NCBI RefSeq assembly: GCF_001632775.1
Contig: NZ_CP015249.1
Coordinates: 1,282,686-1,346,685 of the forward strand
DNA length: 64,000 nt
Source: Dokdonella koreensis DS-123
Lineage (GTDB): Bacteria; Pseudomonadota; Gammaproteobacteria; Xanthomonadales; Rhodanobacteraceae
Direction: 5' to 3'
Shown: positions 50,325 through 59,631 of the stretch, piece by piece
Numbering within the stretch: the stretch's first letter is position 1
How the letters are laid out: the number at the start of each line of letters is the position of its first letter
The notes under the pieces: generated by a model
The model's input: only the letters and a program-made list of their open reading frames with translations
Told to the model about the DNA's origin: nothing
Database searches by the model: none
Made by a program: the position numbers and the translations under genes

Positions 50325-50939
50325 ATGAAAGCGTTCATCTGTCGGCTCGGATTGGCCGTCATGCTCGTGGTAGCGGCGCCGGTCCTGGCGCAGGAGCAAC
50401 TGGCCGAGGTAGCGGTGATACCACCGGCGGTGGAGACCTACCGCATCGGTGTGGACGACGTGGTGCAGGTATCGGTGTGGCGTAATCCCGACCTCAGCGT
50501 CTCGGTGCCGGTGCGCCCGGACGGCAAGATCTCGGTACCGCTGATCGGCGATGTCGATGCCGGCGGACGCAAGCCGCAGGACGTGGCCGAGGACATCAAG
50601 GGCAAGCTGTCCACCTTCGTGCGCGACCCGCAGGTCGCGGTGATCCTGACCGAACTGCGCAGCCACGAGTACCTGGCGCGCGTGCGCGTGACCGGGGCGG
50701 TACGCCAGCCGGTGTCGATTCCCTACCGCCAGGGCATGAGCGTGCTCGATGCGGTGCTCGCCGCCGGCGGCACCAACGAGTTCGCCTCGGCCGACAACAC
50801 GCGCCTGTACCGCAAGGAGGGCGACAGCGTGAAGACCTTCCCGGTGAAGCTGGACCGCATCCTCAAGAAGGGCGACTTGTCGACCAACCTGCCGGTGCAG
50901 GCGGGCGACGTCGTCACCGTGCCGGAACGCGCGTTCTGA
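50325..50939 (+). CDS. Polysaccharide export protein (Wza/OPX family, small)
   Basis: 204 residues with a signal peptide ending at APVLAQ. No lipobox Cys is seen, so it is probably soluble periplasmic or outer-membrane-associated. The Poly_export domain starts YRIGVDDVVQVSVWRNPDLSVSV-like and carries VRPDGKISVPLIGDVDAGG. A SLBB segment (VRVTGAVRQPVSIPYRQGMSVLDAVLAAGG) follows. The short form without the Wza C-terminal helix is usual in XrtA-type EPS loci. It begins the export operon behind the CRP/Clp-type box and is followed by the chain-length gene after 14 nt. Confidence 0.93.
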   Translation: MKAFICRLGLAVMLVVAAPVLAQEQLAEVAVIPPAVETYRIGVDDVVQVSVWRNPDLSVSVPVRPDGKISVPLIGDVDAGGRKPQDVAEDIKGKLSTFVRDPQVAVILTELRSHEYLARVRVTGAVRQPVSIPYRQGMSVLDAVLAAGGTNEFASADNTRLYRKEGDSVKTFPVKLDRILKKGDLSTNLPVQAGDVVTVPERAF

Positions 50940-50953
50940 ACGGCGCGCCTGCG

Positions 50954-52507
50954 ATGAACGATCAACTCCCGACCCTCGCCTCGCTGCTCCCGATCATGTC
51001 GCGGGAGGCGTGGCGCCGCCGCGTGGTCCTCGCCATCACCTTCGCCGTGATCGCGCTGGCCGCGCTCGTGCTCGGCGTCATCTGGAAGAAGAAGTACGAG
51101 TCCGCCACGACGATCCTGGTCCAGGAAACCAACATCATCCAGCCGCTGATGGAAGGCCGCGCGGTGCCGACCGGCGTCGGCGACCGTGCCGCGATCGCGC
51201 GCGAGGTGGTGTTCGGCCGCAAGGTGATGACCGAGGTCCTGACGCTCGGCGGCTGGCTCTCCGACAGCCCCGGCCCGATCGAACAGGAACGCCGGATCGA
51301 GGACATCAAGAACGCCACGCGCATCGCCAGCCCGCGCGAGAACCTGATCCGGATCAGCTACACCGACTCGGACCCCGAGCGCGCGTTCAAGGTGGCCGGC
51401 AGCATGGCCGACCTCTTCATCAAGGAGAGCCTGGAGGCGAAGGAGCGCGAGAGCCGCGAGGCCTACAAGTTCGTCGACAGCCAGGTGCAGGAGTACCACG
51501 CCAAGCTGACCGATGCGGAGTCCAAGCTGATGGACTACCGCAACAAGAACCCCGATGCGCGTCCCGGCACCGAGACCGACGTCAACGCGCGCATCAGCGA
51601 GCTGCGCCGCCAGACCGACACGGCACAGATGGAGATCATGGAGCTGCGTTCGCGCGAGGCGGCCCTGGTCTCGCAGCTGTCGGGCGAGTCGGACGTCAGC
51701 GCGGTGCAGACGCGCGAATCGCAGTACCGCCTGCAGCTGGTGGAGCTGCAGGCCAACCTCGACCGGCTGCTGCTCAGCTACACCGACCAGCATCCGGACG
51801 TGATACGCGTGCGGCACCAGATGGCCGACCTGCAGGAAGGCATCCGCCAGGAGCAGGCCGCGGCCGAGCGCCGCCGCGCGCTCGGTGGCGCGGTGGCGGC
51901 CACCGACGAGAACGCGCAGTTCAACCCGCTCTACCAGGAGCTCAAGAGCCGGCTGGCCGAGACGCGCCGCAACATCGCCGCGATCGACTCGCGCCACAAC
52001 GCCAGCAGCACGATGCTGACCGCCGAGCTCGACCGCAGCCGCCGCATCGCCAATTCGGAGAACGTCCTGGCCGAGCTGACGCGCGACTACGAGGTCAACC
52101 GCGACATCTACCAGGACCTGCTGCGGCGGCGCGAGAACGCACGCGTGTCGATGAACCTGGACGCCGAGCGGCGCGGCCTGTCGTTCCGGATCCAGGAGCC
52201 GGCGCTGCTGCCGGTGCAGCCGATCGGCCTGCGCTTCGCGCACTTCGGTGCCGCCGGCATCGGCCTGGGATTGCTGCTGCCGCTGGGCCTGCTGTTCCTG
52301 CTGGCGCAGTTCGACCCGCGCATCCGCTCGGCCGAACGCCTCGAGCAGATCGCCGGCGTGCCGGTACTGGCCAGCGTGCCGGCCTACACCACGTCCCGCG
52401 ACCGCCTGCGCGACCGTTTCCGCACGACCCTGATGGTCCTGATCGTGCTCGGCGTGGCGGCGGCCTATGCGCTGCTGTTCTGGCTGCGGATGGCAAAGAC
52501 GCTATGA
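50954..52507 (+). CDS. Wzz-type polysaccharide chain-length determinant (XrtA-system-like)
   Basis: 517 residues. The first TM (VVLAITFAVIALAALVLGVIW, about 24-45) leads to the Wzz domain (YESATTILVQETN). A long coiled-coil periplasmic arm spans roughly 150-390 (KERESREAYKFVDSQVQEYHAKL, SRLAETRRNIAAID). A GNVR-like part with DYEVNRDIYQDLLRRRENARVSMNLD precedes the second TM (about 420-440). A third hydrophobic helix ends the protein. It has no fused kinase domain. Its ATGA overlap with the next gene suggests a separate ATPase partner, as in BY-kinase/Wzz pairs. Confidence 0.93.
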   Translation: MNDQLPTLASLLPIMSREAWRRRVVLAITFAVIALAALVLGVIWKKKYESATTILVQETNIIQPLMEGRAVPTGVGDRAAIAREVVFGRKVMTEVLTLGGWLSDSPGPIEQERRIEDIKNATRIASPRENLIRISYTDSDPERAFKVAGSMADLFIKESLEAKERESREAYKFVDSQVQEYHAKLTDAESKLMDYRNKNPDARPGTETDVNARISELRRQTDTAQMEIMELRSREAALVSQLSGESDVSAVQTRESQYRLQLVELQANLDRLLLSYTDQHPDVIRVRHQMADLQEGIRQEQAAAERRRALGGAVAATDENAQFNPLYQELKSRLAETRRNIAAIDSRHNASSTMLTAELDRSRRIANSENVLAELTRDYEVNRDIYQDLLRRRENARVSMNLDAERRGLSFRIQEPALLPVQPIGLRFAHFGAAGIGLGLLLPLGLLFLLAQFDPRIRSAERLEQIAGVPVLASVPAYTTSRDRLRDRFRTTLMVLIVLGVAAAYALLFWLRMAKTL

Positions 52508-53286
52508 CCCAAAACGACATCGACAAGCCCGTCCCCGCCCCCGACCGCGTCGGCGACGCGCTGCAGGCCAGCGCCGGCGGCCTCGCGCAGCGCGCGTCGG
52601 CCAGCCGTTCGATCGCCCGCATGGGCGACGGCGCGATGCTGGCGCCGCGCCAGCTGGAGGAGCGCCGGCTGATCCACCGCGAGGGCGCGCGCCAGCAGGC
52701 CGACGCGTTCCGCGAGATCCGCACCAAGCTGCTCGCGCTCGGCGGCGACCAGAACTTCGTGACGATGGTGGCGCCGATCGGCCCGGGCTCCGGCGGCAGC
52801 TTCGTCGCCCGCAACCTGGCGGCGGCGTTCGCGTTCGACGAGGCCAAGACCGCGCTGCTGATCGACTGCAACCTGCGCCATCCCAGCCAGCACCGCACGC
52901 TCGGCATCGATCCGAAGGAAGGCGGGCTGATCGACTACCTCGAGCATCCCTCGCAGGGCATCGAGAAGGCGTTCTACCCGACCGGCGTGCCACGGCTGCG
53001 GCTGATCCCGACCGGCAAGTCGCGCGAGATGGGCGCGGAGTACTTCTCCTCGTTCCGCATGCGCGCGCTGATCGATTCGCTGCGCAGCCGCTATCCGGAC
53101 CGTTACCTGTTCCTGGACGGGCCGGCGGTCAAGGGCTCGCCGGACGCGCGCATCCTGGCCGACCTGGCCGATTTCGTGGTGCTGGTGGTCGGCTACGGCC
53201 GCGAGACGCCCAAGGCGATCGCGCAGGCGGTGGCGGGCTTCGATCCGAACAAGCTGGCCGGCATCGTCTTCAATCATCCGCCGTGA
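52504..53286 (+). CDS. BY-kinase-like ATPase with degenerate Walker A
   Basis: 260 residues of the CpsD/CapB (tyrosine autokinase) fold. QADAFREIRTKLLALGG is the usual lead-in, and ARNLAAAFAFDEAKTALLID the helix and A-prime strand. LFLDGPAVKGSPDARILADLADFVVLVV holds the Walker B Asp. The P-loop reads GPGSGGSF at residues 93-100, so the conserved Lys of GKS is Gly 98. The A-prime motif is IDCNLRHPS instead of IDADLRRPS, so a second Asp is Asn. No Tyr-rich C-terminal tail is present (it ends in FNHPP). It probably binds nucleotide poorly and acts as a structural partner of the Wzz protein it overlaps. Confidence 0.85.
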   Translation: MTQNDIDKPVPAPDRVGDALQASAGGLAQRASASRSIARMGDGAMLAPRQLEERRLIHREGARQQADAFREIRTKLLALGGDQNFVTMVAPIGPGSGGSFVARNLAAAFAFDEAKTALLIDCNLRHPSQHRTLGIDPKEGGLIDYLEHPSQGIEKAFYPTGVPRLRLIPTGKSREMGAEYFSSFRMRALIDSLRSRYPDRYLFLDGPAVKGSPDARILADLADFVVLVVGYGRETPKAIAQAVAGFDPNKLAGIVFNHPP

Positions 53287-53378
53287 CCCGGCGGCACGGG
53301 CTGCAAGGGCGCGCCGGCGCATCGGCGCGGATCGGGCGGGGCGCAGAAGGATTCCGCCACGACGGCGGGAGGGGAGCG

Positions 53379-54668
53379 ATGAACACACCTCTGAAGCGGT
53401 TGGCAGCCTCGGTGCTGGCCGTGCTGGCGGCGCCGGCCGGTGCCGTGCAACTGGACTACACGCTCGAACTGGGCCTGCTGCACAGCGACAACATCAACCT
53501 GAGCGAGGACGACCCGGTCAGCCAGAACGTGGCGATCCCGGCGATCAACTTCAGCCTGCGCCAGGAAGGCGCCACCGTACAGGCGCTGGTGCGCGGCGTG
53601 GCCGAGTACCGCAACTACCTCGGCAACGCGTTCGACGACGAGCTGCGCGGCCAGCTCGACGGCATCGTCAACTGGACGCTGCTGCCCGAGCGCCTGAGCT
53701 GGACGTTCCAGGATGCGCTGGGCCTGCAGCCGATCAACGTGCTGCAGGCCGACACGCCGACCAACCTGCAGCAGACCAACGTCTTCGCGACCGGGCCGAC
53801 GCTGCGCTTCCGGATCAACCCGGTGCTGCGCGGCCAGGCGGAACTGCGCTACGTGGACAGCTACGCGGAGGAGACCGAGGAGTTCAATTCGCGGCGCTGG
53901 ATCGGCGCGCTGCGCGTGTTCCACGACCTCAGCGCCACGGCCGAGGTCTCCGGCAACCTGCAGACCGAGCGCGTCGACTTCGACCAGGACGGCCTGGAGA
54001 ACTACACGCGCTACGACCTGTTCGCCCGCTACACCAGCCACCTGTCGCAGTTCGACCTGGACGCCGCGCTCGGCTACTCGCGCTTCAACTACCGTCACCG
54101 CGACAACCGCTCGGGCGTGCTGGCGCGCGCGATGCTCGGCTGGCGGCCGAGCGCGCGCAGCGGATTCACCCTCTCGGCCGCGCGCCAGTATTCGGACGCC
54201 GCCACCGACATGATGGCCGACCCGGGAACGATCGGCAGCGGTTCCACCGGCATCATCATCGGCGACACGTCGATCGACGCCGGCGTCTACCTGGAAGAAC
54301 GCCTGGAGCTGGCCTACGCCTACACGGCCGAGCGGCTCGGCCTGCGCGTGGCACCGTTCTGGCGCAAGCTCGACTACGGCCAGGACACGCGCGGCGTCGA
54401 CCAGCGCGGCGGCGGCTTCAACGGCGAGCTGAGCTACCGGCTGCGCCCGCAGCTGCGCGGCGGCATCGTGGCGAGCGCCGAGCGGCGCAACTTCGCCGGC
54501 CTGGACCGGCGCGACGACGACACGCGCTACGGCGTGTTCCTGACCCAGCAGTGGACGCGCCACTGGGCCTGGCGGCTCGACCTGCTGCGCGGCGAACGCG
54601 ACAGCACCGGCGACGGCGTGAATTTCGACGACAATCAGGTCTACCTGCGCGTGTCCTATACGCGGTGA
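53379..54668 (+). CDS. Outer-membrane beta-barrel of the EPS system (TIGR03016-like)
   Basis: 429 residues with a signal peptide ending at APAGA. The mature protein is made of alternating beta strands, for example LDYTLELGLLHSDNINLS, LSWTFQDALGLQPINVLQ, LRGQAELRYVDSYAEE and AWRLDLLRGERDS. It ends in the aromatic outer-membrane signature VYLRVSYTR. The opening with DNINLSEDDP is typical of the PEP-CTERM-system-associated outer-membrane proteins found with XrtA-type EPS genes. It may be the channel for the polymer. A GGGAGGGGA-like site precedes ATG 53379. Confidence 0.85.
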   Translation: MNTPLKRLAASVLAVLAAPAGAVQLDYTLELGLLHSDNINLSEDDPVSQNVAIPAINFSLRQEGATVQALVRGVAEYRNYLGNAFDDELRGQLDGIVNWTLLPERLSWTFQDALGLQPINVLQADTPTNLQQTNVFATGPTLRFRINPVLRGQAELRYVDSYAEETEEFNSRRWIGALRVFHDLSATAEVSGNLQTERVDFDQDGLENYTRYDLFARYTSHLSQFDLDAALGYSRFNYRHRDNRSGVLARAMLGWRPSARSGFTLSAARQYSDAATDMMADPGTIGSGSTGIIIGDTSIDAGVYLEERLELAYAYTAERLGLRVAPFWRKLDYGQDTRGVDQRGGGFNGELSYRLRPQLRGGIVASAERRNFAGLDRRDDDTRYGVFLTQQWTRHWAWRLDLLRGERDSTGDGVNFDDNQVYLRVSYTR

Positions 54669-54777
54669 CCGATCGCCGGCCGCGCGCTACGGCGCCGCGG
54701 CGCGGCCTGCGTCGCTGCGGCGCCGTCGTCCGTCCTGACGCGTCGGCACCACGCGCCGCACCATCAGAGGAGATTCC

Positions 54778-55758
54778 ATGAGCGCTATCCTGGTCACCGG
54801 CGGCGCCGGCTACATCGGCAGCCACGTCGTCCTGCAGCTGCTGGCGCGCGGCGAGCGGGTGGTCGTGCTCGACAACCTCGCCAGCGGCTTTCGCGAGGCT
54901 GTGCTCGGCGGCCATTTCGTGCAGGGTGACGTCGGCGATCGCGCCCTGGTCGCTGCGCTGCTGGCCGAGCACGCGATCGACACGGTCATGCATTTCGCGG
55001 CGCACACCGTCGTGCCGGAGTCGGTCGCCGACCCGCTCAAGTACTACGGCAACAACACCTGCGCCACGCGCAACCTGCTGGCGTGCTGCACGGAGGCCGG
55101 CGTGCGCCACATCGTGTTTTCCTCGACCGCCGCGGTCTACGGCATGCCGGCTTCGGGTGTGGCCGACGAGGACACGGCGACCGTGCCGATCAATCCGTAC
55201 GGCAGTTCCAAGCTGATGAGCGAGATCATGCTGCGCGACGTGAGCGCGGCGACGCCGCTGCGCCACGTGATCCTGCGCTACTTCAACGTCGCCGGCTGCG
55301 ACCCGGAAGGCCGCATCGGCCAGTCCACGCCGAAGGCGACGCTGCTGGTCAAGGTGGCCTGCGAGCAGGCCGTCGGCAAGCGCCCGCAGCTGTCGGTGTT
55401 CGGCACCGACTACGCGACCCCGGACGGGACCTGCATTCGCGACTACATCCACGTCGCCGACCTGGCCGATGCGCACCTCAAGGCGCTGGACCACCTGCGC
55501 GCGGGCGGCGACTCGACCACGCTCAACTGCGGCTACGGCCACGGCTACAGCGTGCGCGAGGTGATCGACGCGGTCGAGCGTGTCGCCGGCCACCGGCTGA
55601 CCGTGGTCGACCAGCCGCGCCGCGCCGGCGATCCGCCGGCGCTGATCGCGCGCAGCGACCGGCTCAAGGCGCTGCTCGGCTGGCAGCCGCGCCACGACGA
55701 CATCGATTTCATCGTCGGCAGCGCGCTGGCCTGGGAGCGGAACGGCCGCTATGGCTGA
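54778..55758 (+). CDS. galE: UDP-glucose 4-epimerase
   Basis: 326 residues. ILVTGGAGYIGSHVVLQLL is the NAD site, VVVLDNLASGFREAV the adenosine strand, and FSSTAAVYG and NPYGSSKLMSE give Ser and the Tyr-x-x-x-Lys. RYFNVAGCDPEGRIGQ and DGTCIRDYIHVADLADAH are strong GalE marks. It interconverts UDP-glucose and UDP-galactose for the polymer. The DYIHVxDLA pattern and length make GalE safer than other epimerases. It starts 109 nt after the barrel gene and continues the EPS operon. Confidence 0.94.
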   Translation: MSAILVTGGAGYIGSHVVLQLLARGERVVVLDNLASGFREAVLGGHFVQGDVGDRALVAALLAEHAIDTVMHFAAHTVVPESVADPLKYYGNNTCATRNLLACCTEAGVRHIVFSSTAAVYGMPASGVADEDTATVPINPYGSSKLMSEIMLRDVSAATPLRHVILRYFNVAGCDPEGRIGQSTPKATLLVKVACEQAVGKRPQLSVFGTDYATPDGTCIRDYIHVADLADAHLKALDHLRAGGDSTTLNCGYGHGYSVREVIDAVERVAGHRLTVVDQPRRAGDPPALIARSDRLKALLGWQPRHDDIDFIVGSALAWERNGRYG

Positions 55759-55773
55759 GCGGATGCCACGCGC

Positions 55774-57480
55774 GTGCGGCCGGCGCACCCGCCGGTGAGC
55801 CCCCGGCTGCTGCCGGCCCTGGTCCTGGTGCCGCTGCTGCTCGCGGCAGCGCCGGCACCGGCGGCGATCGGCCTGGACCTGGCCGCGATCGATACCCGCT
55901 CCGCCGCCTATCGGCGCTACCAGGCCTGGGTCGACGCGGCGGTCGCCGGCCGGCCGGACTACGGCTTCTCGGCGAGCGATGCGGCCTACCTGTATCGCCT
56001 GAGCGAGGACGACCGGTATTGCACGCTCGCCGTGCGGCTGGTCGACGAACAGGTCACGGCCGCCGAGCAGGCGATTGCCGAAGGCCGCCGGCCGGCGGTG
56101 GCCGGCGACTCCTACCTGGAGGCCGGGCCGATGATCGGCGCGCTGGCGCTGACCTTCGACTGGTGCGCATCGGTCACCGACGAGGCGCAGCGGACGCGCT
56201 GGCGCACGTACGCCGAGCGCACGCTGACCAACATCTGGCAGCCGGCCGCCGCGCAATGGGGCGAGCGCCCGTTCGCCTGGACCGGCTGGGGCACCGACAA
56301 CCCCGGCAACAACTACTACTACAGCTTTCTCGAAGCGACGATGACCTGGGCGCTGGCCAGCGACAGCGCGCCGTGGCTCGATCGCCTGCGCACGCGCCTG
56401 CTGCCGGCACTGACCGCGTACGCCGGCGCCTTGCCCGGCGGCGGCAGCCGCGAGGGCACCGGCTACGGCACCGCGCAGATGCGGCTGTTCGCGCTGTACC
56501 GGCTCTGGCGCGATTCGACCGGCGAGGACCTGGCCGCCGCGAACACCCACCTGGCCGACACGATCCGCTTCTGGGTGCACGCCACGGTGCCGACCTGGAC
56601 GCAGTTCGCACCGCTGGGCGACCAGGCGCGCACGTCGGTGCCGGAGATCTACGACTACCACCGCCGGCTGATGCTCGAAGCGCGCGCGCTGGCCAAGGAC
56701 GACGCCTCCCGCGACCTGGCCTCCTGGTGGCTGCAGCACATCGCGGTCAAGCGCATGGCGCACGGGTTCAACTACCGCTACGACCTGCTGCGGGCCGGCA
56801 GCGGCGGCCATGCGCCGGCCGCGCTGGACTACTTCGCCGAAGGCAGTGGCCGCCTGTTCGCACGGACCGGCTGGAACCGTGATGCGGCCTGGATCGCATT
56901 CACGGCCGGTCCGTACGTCGAGAGCCACGCGCACCAGGACCAGGGCGCGTTCCTGCTGTTCCGCGATGGCTGGCTGGCGGTGACCGAGAACATCTGGACG
57001 CGCAGCGGCATCCAGCAGGGTACCGAGGTGCACAACGTGCTGCGCTTCGTGCGCAACGGCGCGACGGTCGCGCAGCGCGAGGGCACCACGTCGCGGATGA
57101 CGGTCACCCGCGACGGTGCCGGCGGCACGCTCCACGCGACCGCCGACCTGACGCCGGCCTACGGCGGCCAGGCCGCGGTGCGTTCCTGGGAGCGCCGCCT
57201 GGATTTCGCGGCGGACGGCACGGTGACGGTCGGCGACCGCTACGCGGTGGCCGACGGGACGCGCGCGATCTTCCAGGTCAACGTGCCCGAGCGTCCGGTC
57301 ATCGACGGCCGCGAGGTGCGGGCCGGTGCGCTGCGCCTGCGCGTGCTGGCGCCGGCACGCGTCTCGGTGACGGCGCACGACTGGCACGGCGTGGATGCGG
57401 ACGAGTTCCGCTCCGGCTGGCGCATCGACATCGAGGGCGAGGGCGGCGAGTACCGCGTGGAGTTGGCGACGGGCCGCTGA
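55774..57480 (+). CDS. Heparinase II/III-like polysaccharide lyase, untailed paralogue
   Basis: 568 residues from GTG 55774; GTG 55795 is an alternative closer to the signal peptide. The signal ends near APAPAA. The first ~330 residues are an alpha/alpha toroid with NPGNNYYYSFLEATM and GGGSREGTGYG. The second half is the beta sandwich typical of PL12/15/17-type lyases, holding ESHAHQDQGAFLLF with candidate catalytic His and the aromatic site. It is next to galE and 16 nt behind it. It probably trims or degrades the EPS in the periplasm. It ends GGEYRVELATGR, without the FxxGF tail of its paralogue. Confidence 0.88.
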   Translation: MRPAHPPVSPRLLPALVLVPLLLAAAPAPAAIGLDLAAIDTRSAAYRRYQAWVDAAVAGRPDYGFSASDAAYLYRLSEDDRYCTLAVRLVDEQVTAAEQAIAEGRRPAVAGDSYLEAGPMIGALALTFDWCASVTDEAQRTRWRTYAERTLTNIWQPAAAQWGERPFAWTGWGTDNPGNNYYYSFLEATMTWALASDSAPWLDRLRTRLLPALTAYAGALPGGGSREGTGYGTAQMRLFALYRLWRDSTGEDLAAANTHLADTIRFWVHATVPTWTQFAPLGDQARTSVPEIYDYHRRLMLEARALAKDDASRDLASWWLQHIAVKRMAHGFNYRYDLLRAGSGGHAPAALDYFAEGSGRLFARTGWNRDAAWIAFTAGPYVESHAHQDQGAFLLFRDGWLAVTENIWTRSGIQQGTEVHNVLRFVRNGATVAQREGTTSRMTVTRDGAGGTLHATADLTPAYGGQAAVRSWERRLDFAADGTVTVGDRYAVADGTRAIFQVNVPERPVIDGREVRAGALRLRVLAPARVSVTAHDWHGVDADEFRSGWRIDIEGEGGEYRVELATGR

Positions 57481-57493
57481 GCCTGCCGCTTCA

Positions 57494-57518
57494 GGCCGCC
57501 CGCCGGCGCGGGGCGGCC
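57494..57518. terminator. GC hairpin between convergent lyase genes
   Basis: GGCCGCCC (57494-57501) pairs with GGGCGGCC (57511-57518) around a 9-nt loop, 13 nt after the lyase stop. The remaining 57519-57712 has no gene. A bidirectional terminator is plausible; no T-run. Confidence 0.4.
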
Positions 57519-57712
57519 CGCCTCAGGCCGATGGCGGTTCGATCGGCATGGCGGACGGGATCCGGAAGCTGCCGAGGTCGCGGCTGGTCAGTGCGCGCAT
57601 GCCGGATGCCGCGGACGCGCAGCCCGCGTCCGCCCGGTGGCACCGGACCTGGGCCGACGGTATCGGGGCGGGGGAGCGGCCGGCCACCGTCCAGGCCGCC
57701 GGCCGGCGGGGC

Positions 57713-59425
57713 TCAGTCGAAGCCGTTCTTGAACAGGTCTTCGCTGGTCTTGAGCTCGACCACGTAGCTGCCGCTGCCGCCGCGCACCTCGATGCGCCAG
57801 CCGGAGCGGAAGTCGCTGCCGGCGGTGCGCCAGTCGACCGCGGTGACCGTGGCATTGGCCGGCTGCAGCACGTTGATCTTCAGGCGGCCGGCGGTGACGC
57901 TGCGGCCGGAGATCGTCGGCTGCACCGGCACGTTGACCTGGAAGATCGCCTGCGTGTCGGCGCTGACCGCATAGCTGTCCTGCACCAGCAGGCGCCGGGC
58001 ACCGAACTCGATGCTGCGCTGCCAGGACTGGATCGCGCTGTTGCCGCCATAGGCCGGGGTCAGGTTGGCGGTCGCGCTGAGCGCGCCGTTGGCGCCGGTC
58101 TGCGTGATCGTCATGTTCGAGGTGGTCGGCTCGCGCTGCGCGATCGTCGTGCCGTTGCGCACGAAGCGCAGCACGTTGTGCACGTCGGTGCCCTGCTGGA
58201 TGCCGCTGGAGGTCCAGATGTTCTCGGTGACCGCCAGCCAGCCGTTCTCGTACAGCGTGAACGCGCCCTGGTCTTGGTGCGCATGGCTCTGCACGTACGG
58301 GCCGGCGATGAACGAGAGCCACATGGCGCCGGCATCCCAGCCGCTGCGCGAGAACAGCTGGCCGACGCCGGGCGCGTGGTAGGTCAGGTTCGACGGCGTG
58401 GACGAGGTGGCGCCGGGCTGCAGCAGGTCGTGCCGGTAGTTGAAGCTGTTGGCCATCTGCTGCACGGAGATGCCGTTGAGCCACCACGAGGCGAGGTTGC
58501 GCATCTCGGCGTTGGCCGTGTTGCTGCGTGCCTCCAGCATCAGCTGGCGGTGGTAGTCGTAGAGCTCGGGCTGCGAGGTGCGCGCCTGGTCGCCGATCGG
58601 CGCATAGCGGTCGCGGGTCGGGACCGTGGCATGGGTCCAGTAGGCGACCGTGTCGGACAGGTGGCTGTTCGCGTTGGCGGCGTCGGCGCCGGTCGAGTCG
58701 CGCCAGAGCCGGTACAGCGCGAACACCGTCCGGTGCGAAAGCCCGTAGCCGGTGCCTTCCTGGCTGCCGCCGCCGGGCAGGTTGGCGAAATAGGCCTCCA
58801 GCGTCGGCAGCTTGTTGTTCTGGATCCAGGCCTTCCAGGTCGTGCTGTTGGTGGCCAGCGACCAGTACATCGTCGCCTGCAGGAAGCTGTAGAAGTAGTT
58901 GTTGGCCGGGTCGTTGGTGCCCCAGCCCGACCATGCGAACGCGCGCCCGCCCCATTGGGCCTGGCTCGGGTTCCAGATGTTCCAGATCGCCTGCTCGGCA
59001 TAGGCGCCCCACTGGGTGCGCTGCGCGTCGTTGACGTAGGCGCGGCACCAGTCCCAGGTGATCGCCAGGTCCATCAGCATGGGACCGGCCTGCAGGTAGG
59101 AATCCCCGGCGACCTCCGGCCGCTGGCCGTTGGCGATCGCCGTATTGGCGGCGTTGACCTGCGCCTGGCTCATCTGCACGGCCAGGTTGCAGTACTGCGC
59201 CTGGCCGGTCAGGCGGTGCATGTAGGCCGCGTCGGTCGCCGCGAAGCCGTAGGCCGGGTGGCCGTTGACGGCGGCGTCGACGTAGCTCTTGAAGCGGGTG
59301 TACGCCGCCGACTGCGGGTTGACGTACGAAAGGTCGATCGTGATGCCTTCGGCACCGGCAGCGACCGGACTCAGGGCTACGGCCGCTGCTGCGAGTGCGC
59401 GACTGTAACGATTCCACAGGGCCAT
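57713..59425 (-). CDS. Heparinase II/III-like polysaccharide lyase with KNGFD tail
   Basis: 570 residues. GAGGAAGG lies just upstream of ATG 59425. The signal peptide ends near PVAAGA. It is a full-length paralogue of the gene at 55774 in inverted orientation: NNYFYSFLQATMYW, GGGSQEGTGYG, FALYRLWRDSTG and QSHAHQDQGAFTLY match piece by piece. So the same toroid and beta-sandwich folds and the same candidate His are present. Past the last shared strand (GSYVVELKT) it has SEDLFKNGFD, the tail of other secreted proteins, so its final location may differ from that of the paralogue. A CRP-like box lies 191 nt upstream. Confidence 0.9.
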   Translation of the reverse strand: MALWNRYSRALAAAAVALSPVAAGAEGITIDLSYVNPQSAAYTRFKSYVDAAVNGHPAYGFAATDAAYMHRLTGQAQYCNLAVQMSQAQVNAANTAIANGQRPEVAGDSYLQAGPMLMDLAITWDWCRAYVNDAQRTQWGAYAEQAIWNIWNPSQAQWGGRAFAWSGWGTNDPANNYFYSFLQATMYWSLATNSTTWKAWIQNNKLPTLEAYFANLPGGGSQEGTGYGLSHRTVFALYRLWRDSTGADAANANSHLSDTVAYWTHATVPTRDRYAPIGDQARTSQPELYDYHRQLMLEARSNTANAEMRNLASWWLNGISVQQMANSFNYRHDLLQPGATSSTPSNLTYHAPGVGQLFSRSGWDAGAMWLSFIAGPYVQSHAHQDQGAFTLYENGWLAVTENIWTSSGIQQGTDVHNVLRFVRNGTTIAQREPTTSNMTITQTGANGALSATANLTPAYGGNSAIQSWQRSIEFGARRLLVQDSYAVSADTQAIFQVNVPVQPTISGRSVTAGRLKINVLQPANATVTAVDWRTAGSDFRSGWRIEVRGGSGSYVVELKTSEDLFKNGFD

Positions 59426-59615
59426 CGGGTGACCTTCCTCAATAGGGGAGTGCACGCCGTCGCCCGTCGCGCCCGGCCGGTGAAGCCGGATGCACGATGC
59501 CGATCAGGGGAAAAGAATCCTGCGATGCAACGGGTTACGACGGAAGCGACGTTACCGTGTGGTCGCAAGACGATTGTGAGCAACTCATCAGAAACCGAAC
59601 GCCTCGTTCGATAAC

Positions 59616-59631
59616 TGTGATGGACTTCACT
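59616..59631. promoter_or_regulatory. Second CRP/Clp-like box (TGTGA-N6-TCACT)
   Basis: TGTGATGGACTTCACT differs from the perfect site by one base in the right half. It lies in the 279-nt gap upstream of the tailed lyase (minus) and just after the end of the glycosyltransferase operon. If functional it would put the lyase under the same regulator as the export operon. The gap otherwise shows CGAAC...GTTCG and no gene. Confidence 0.5.
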
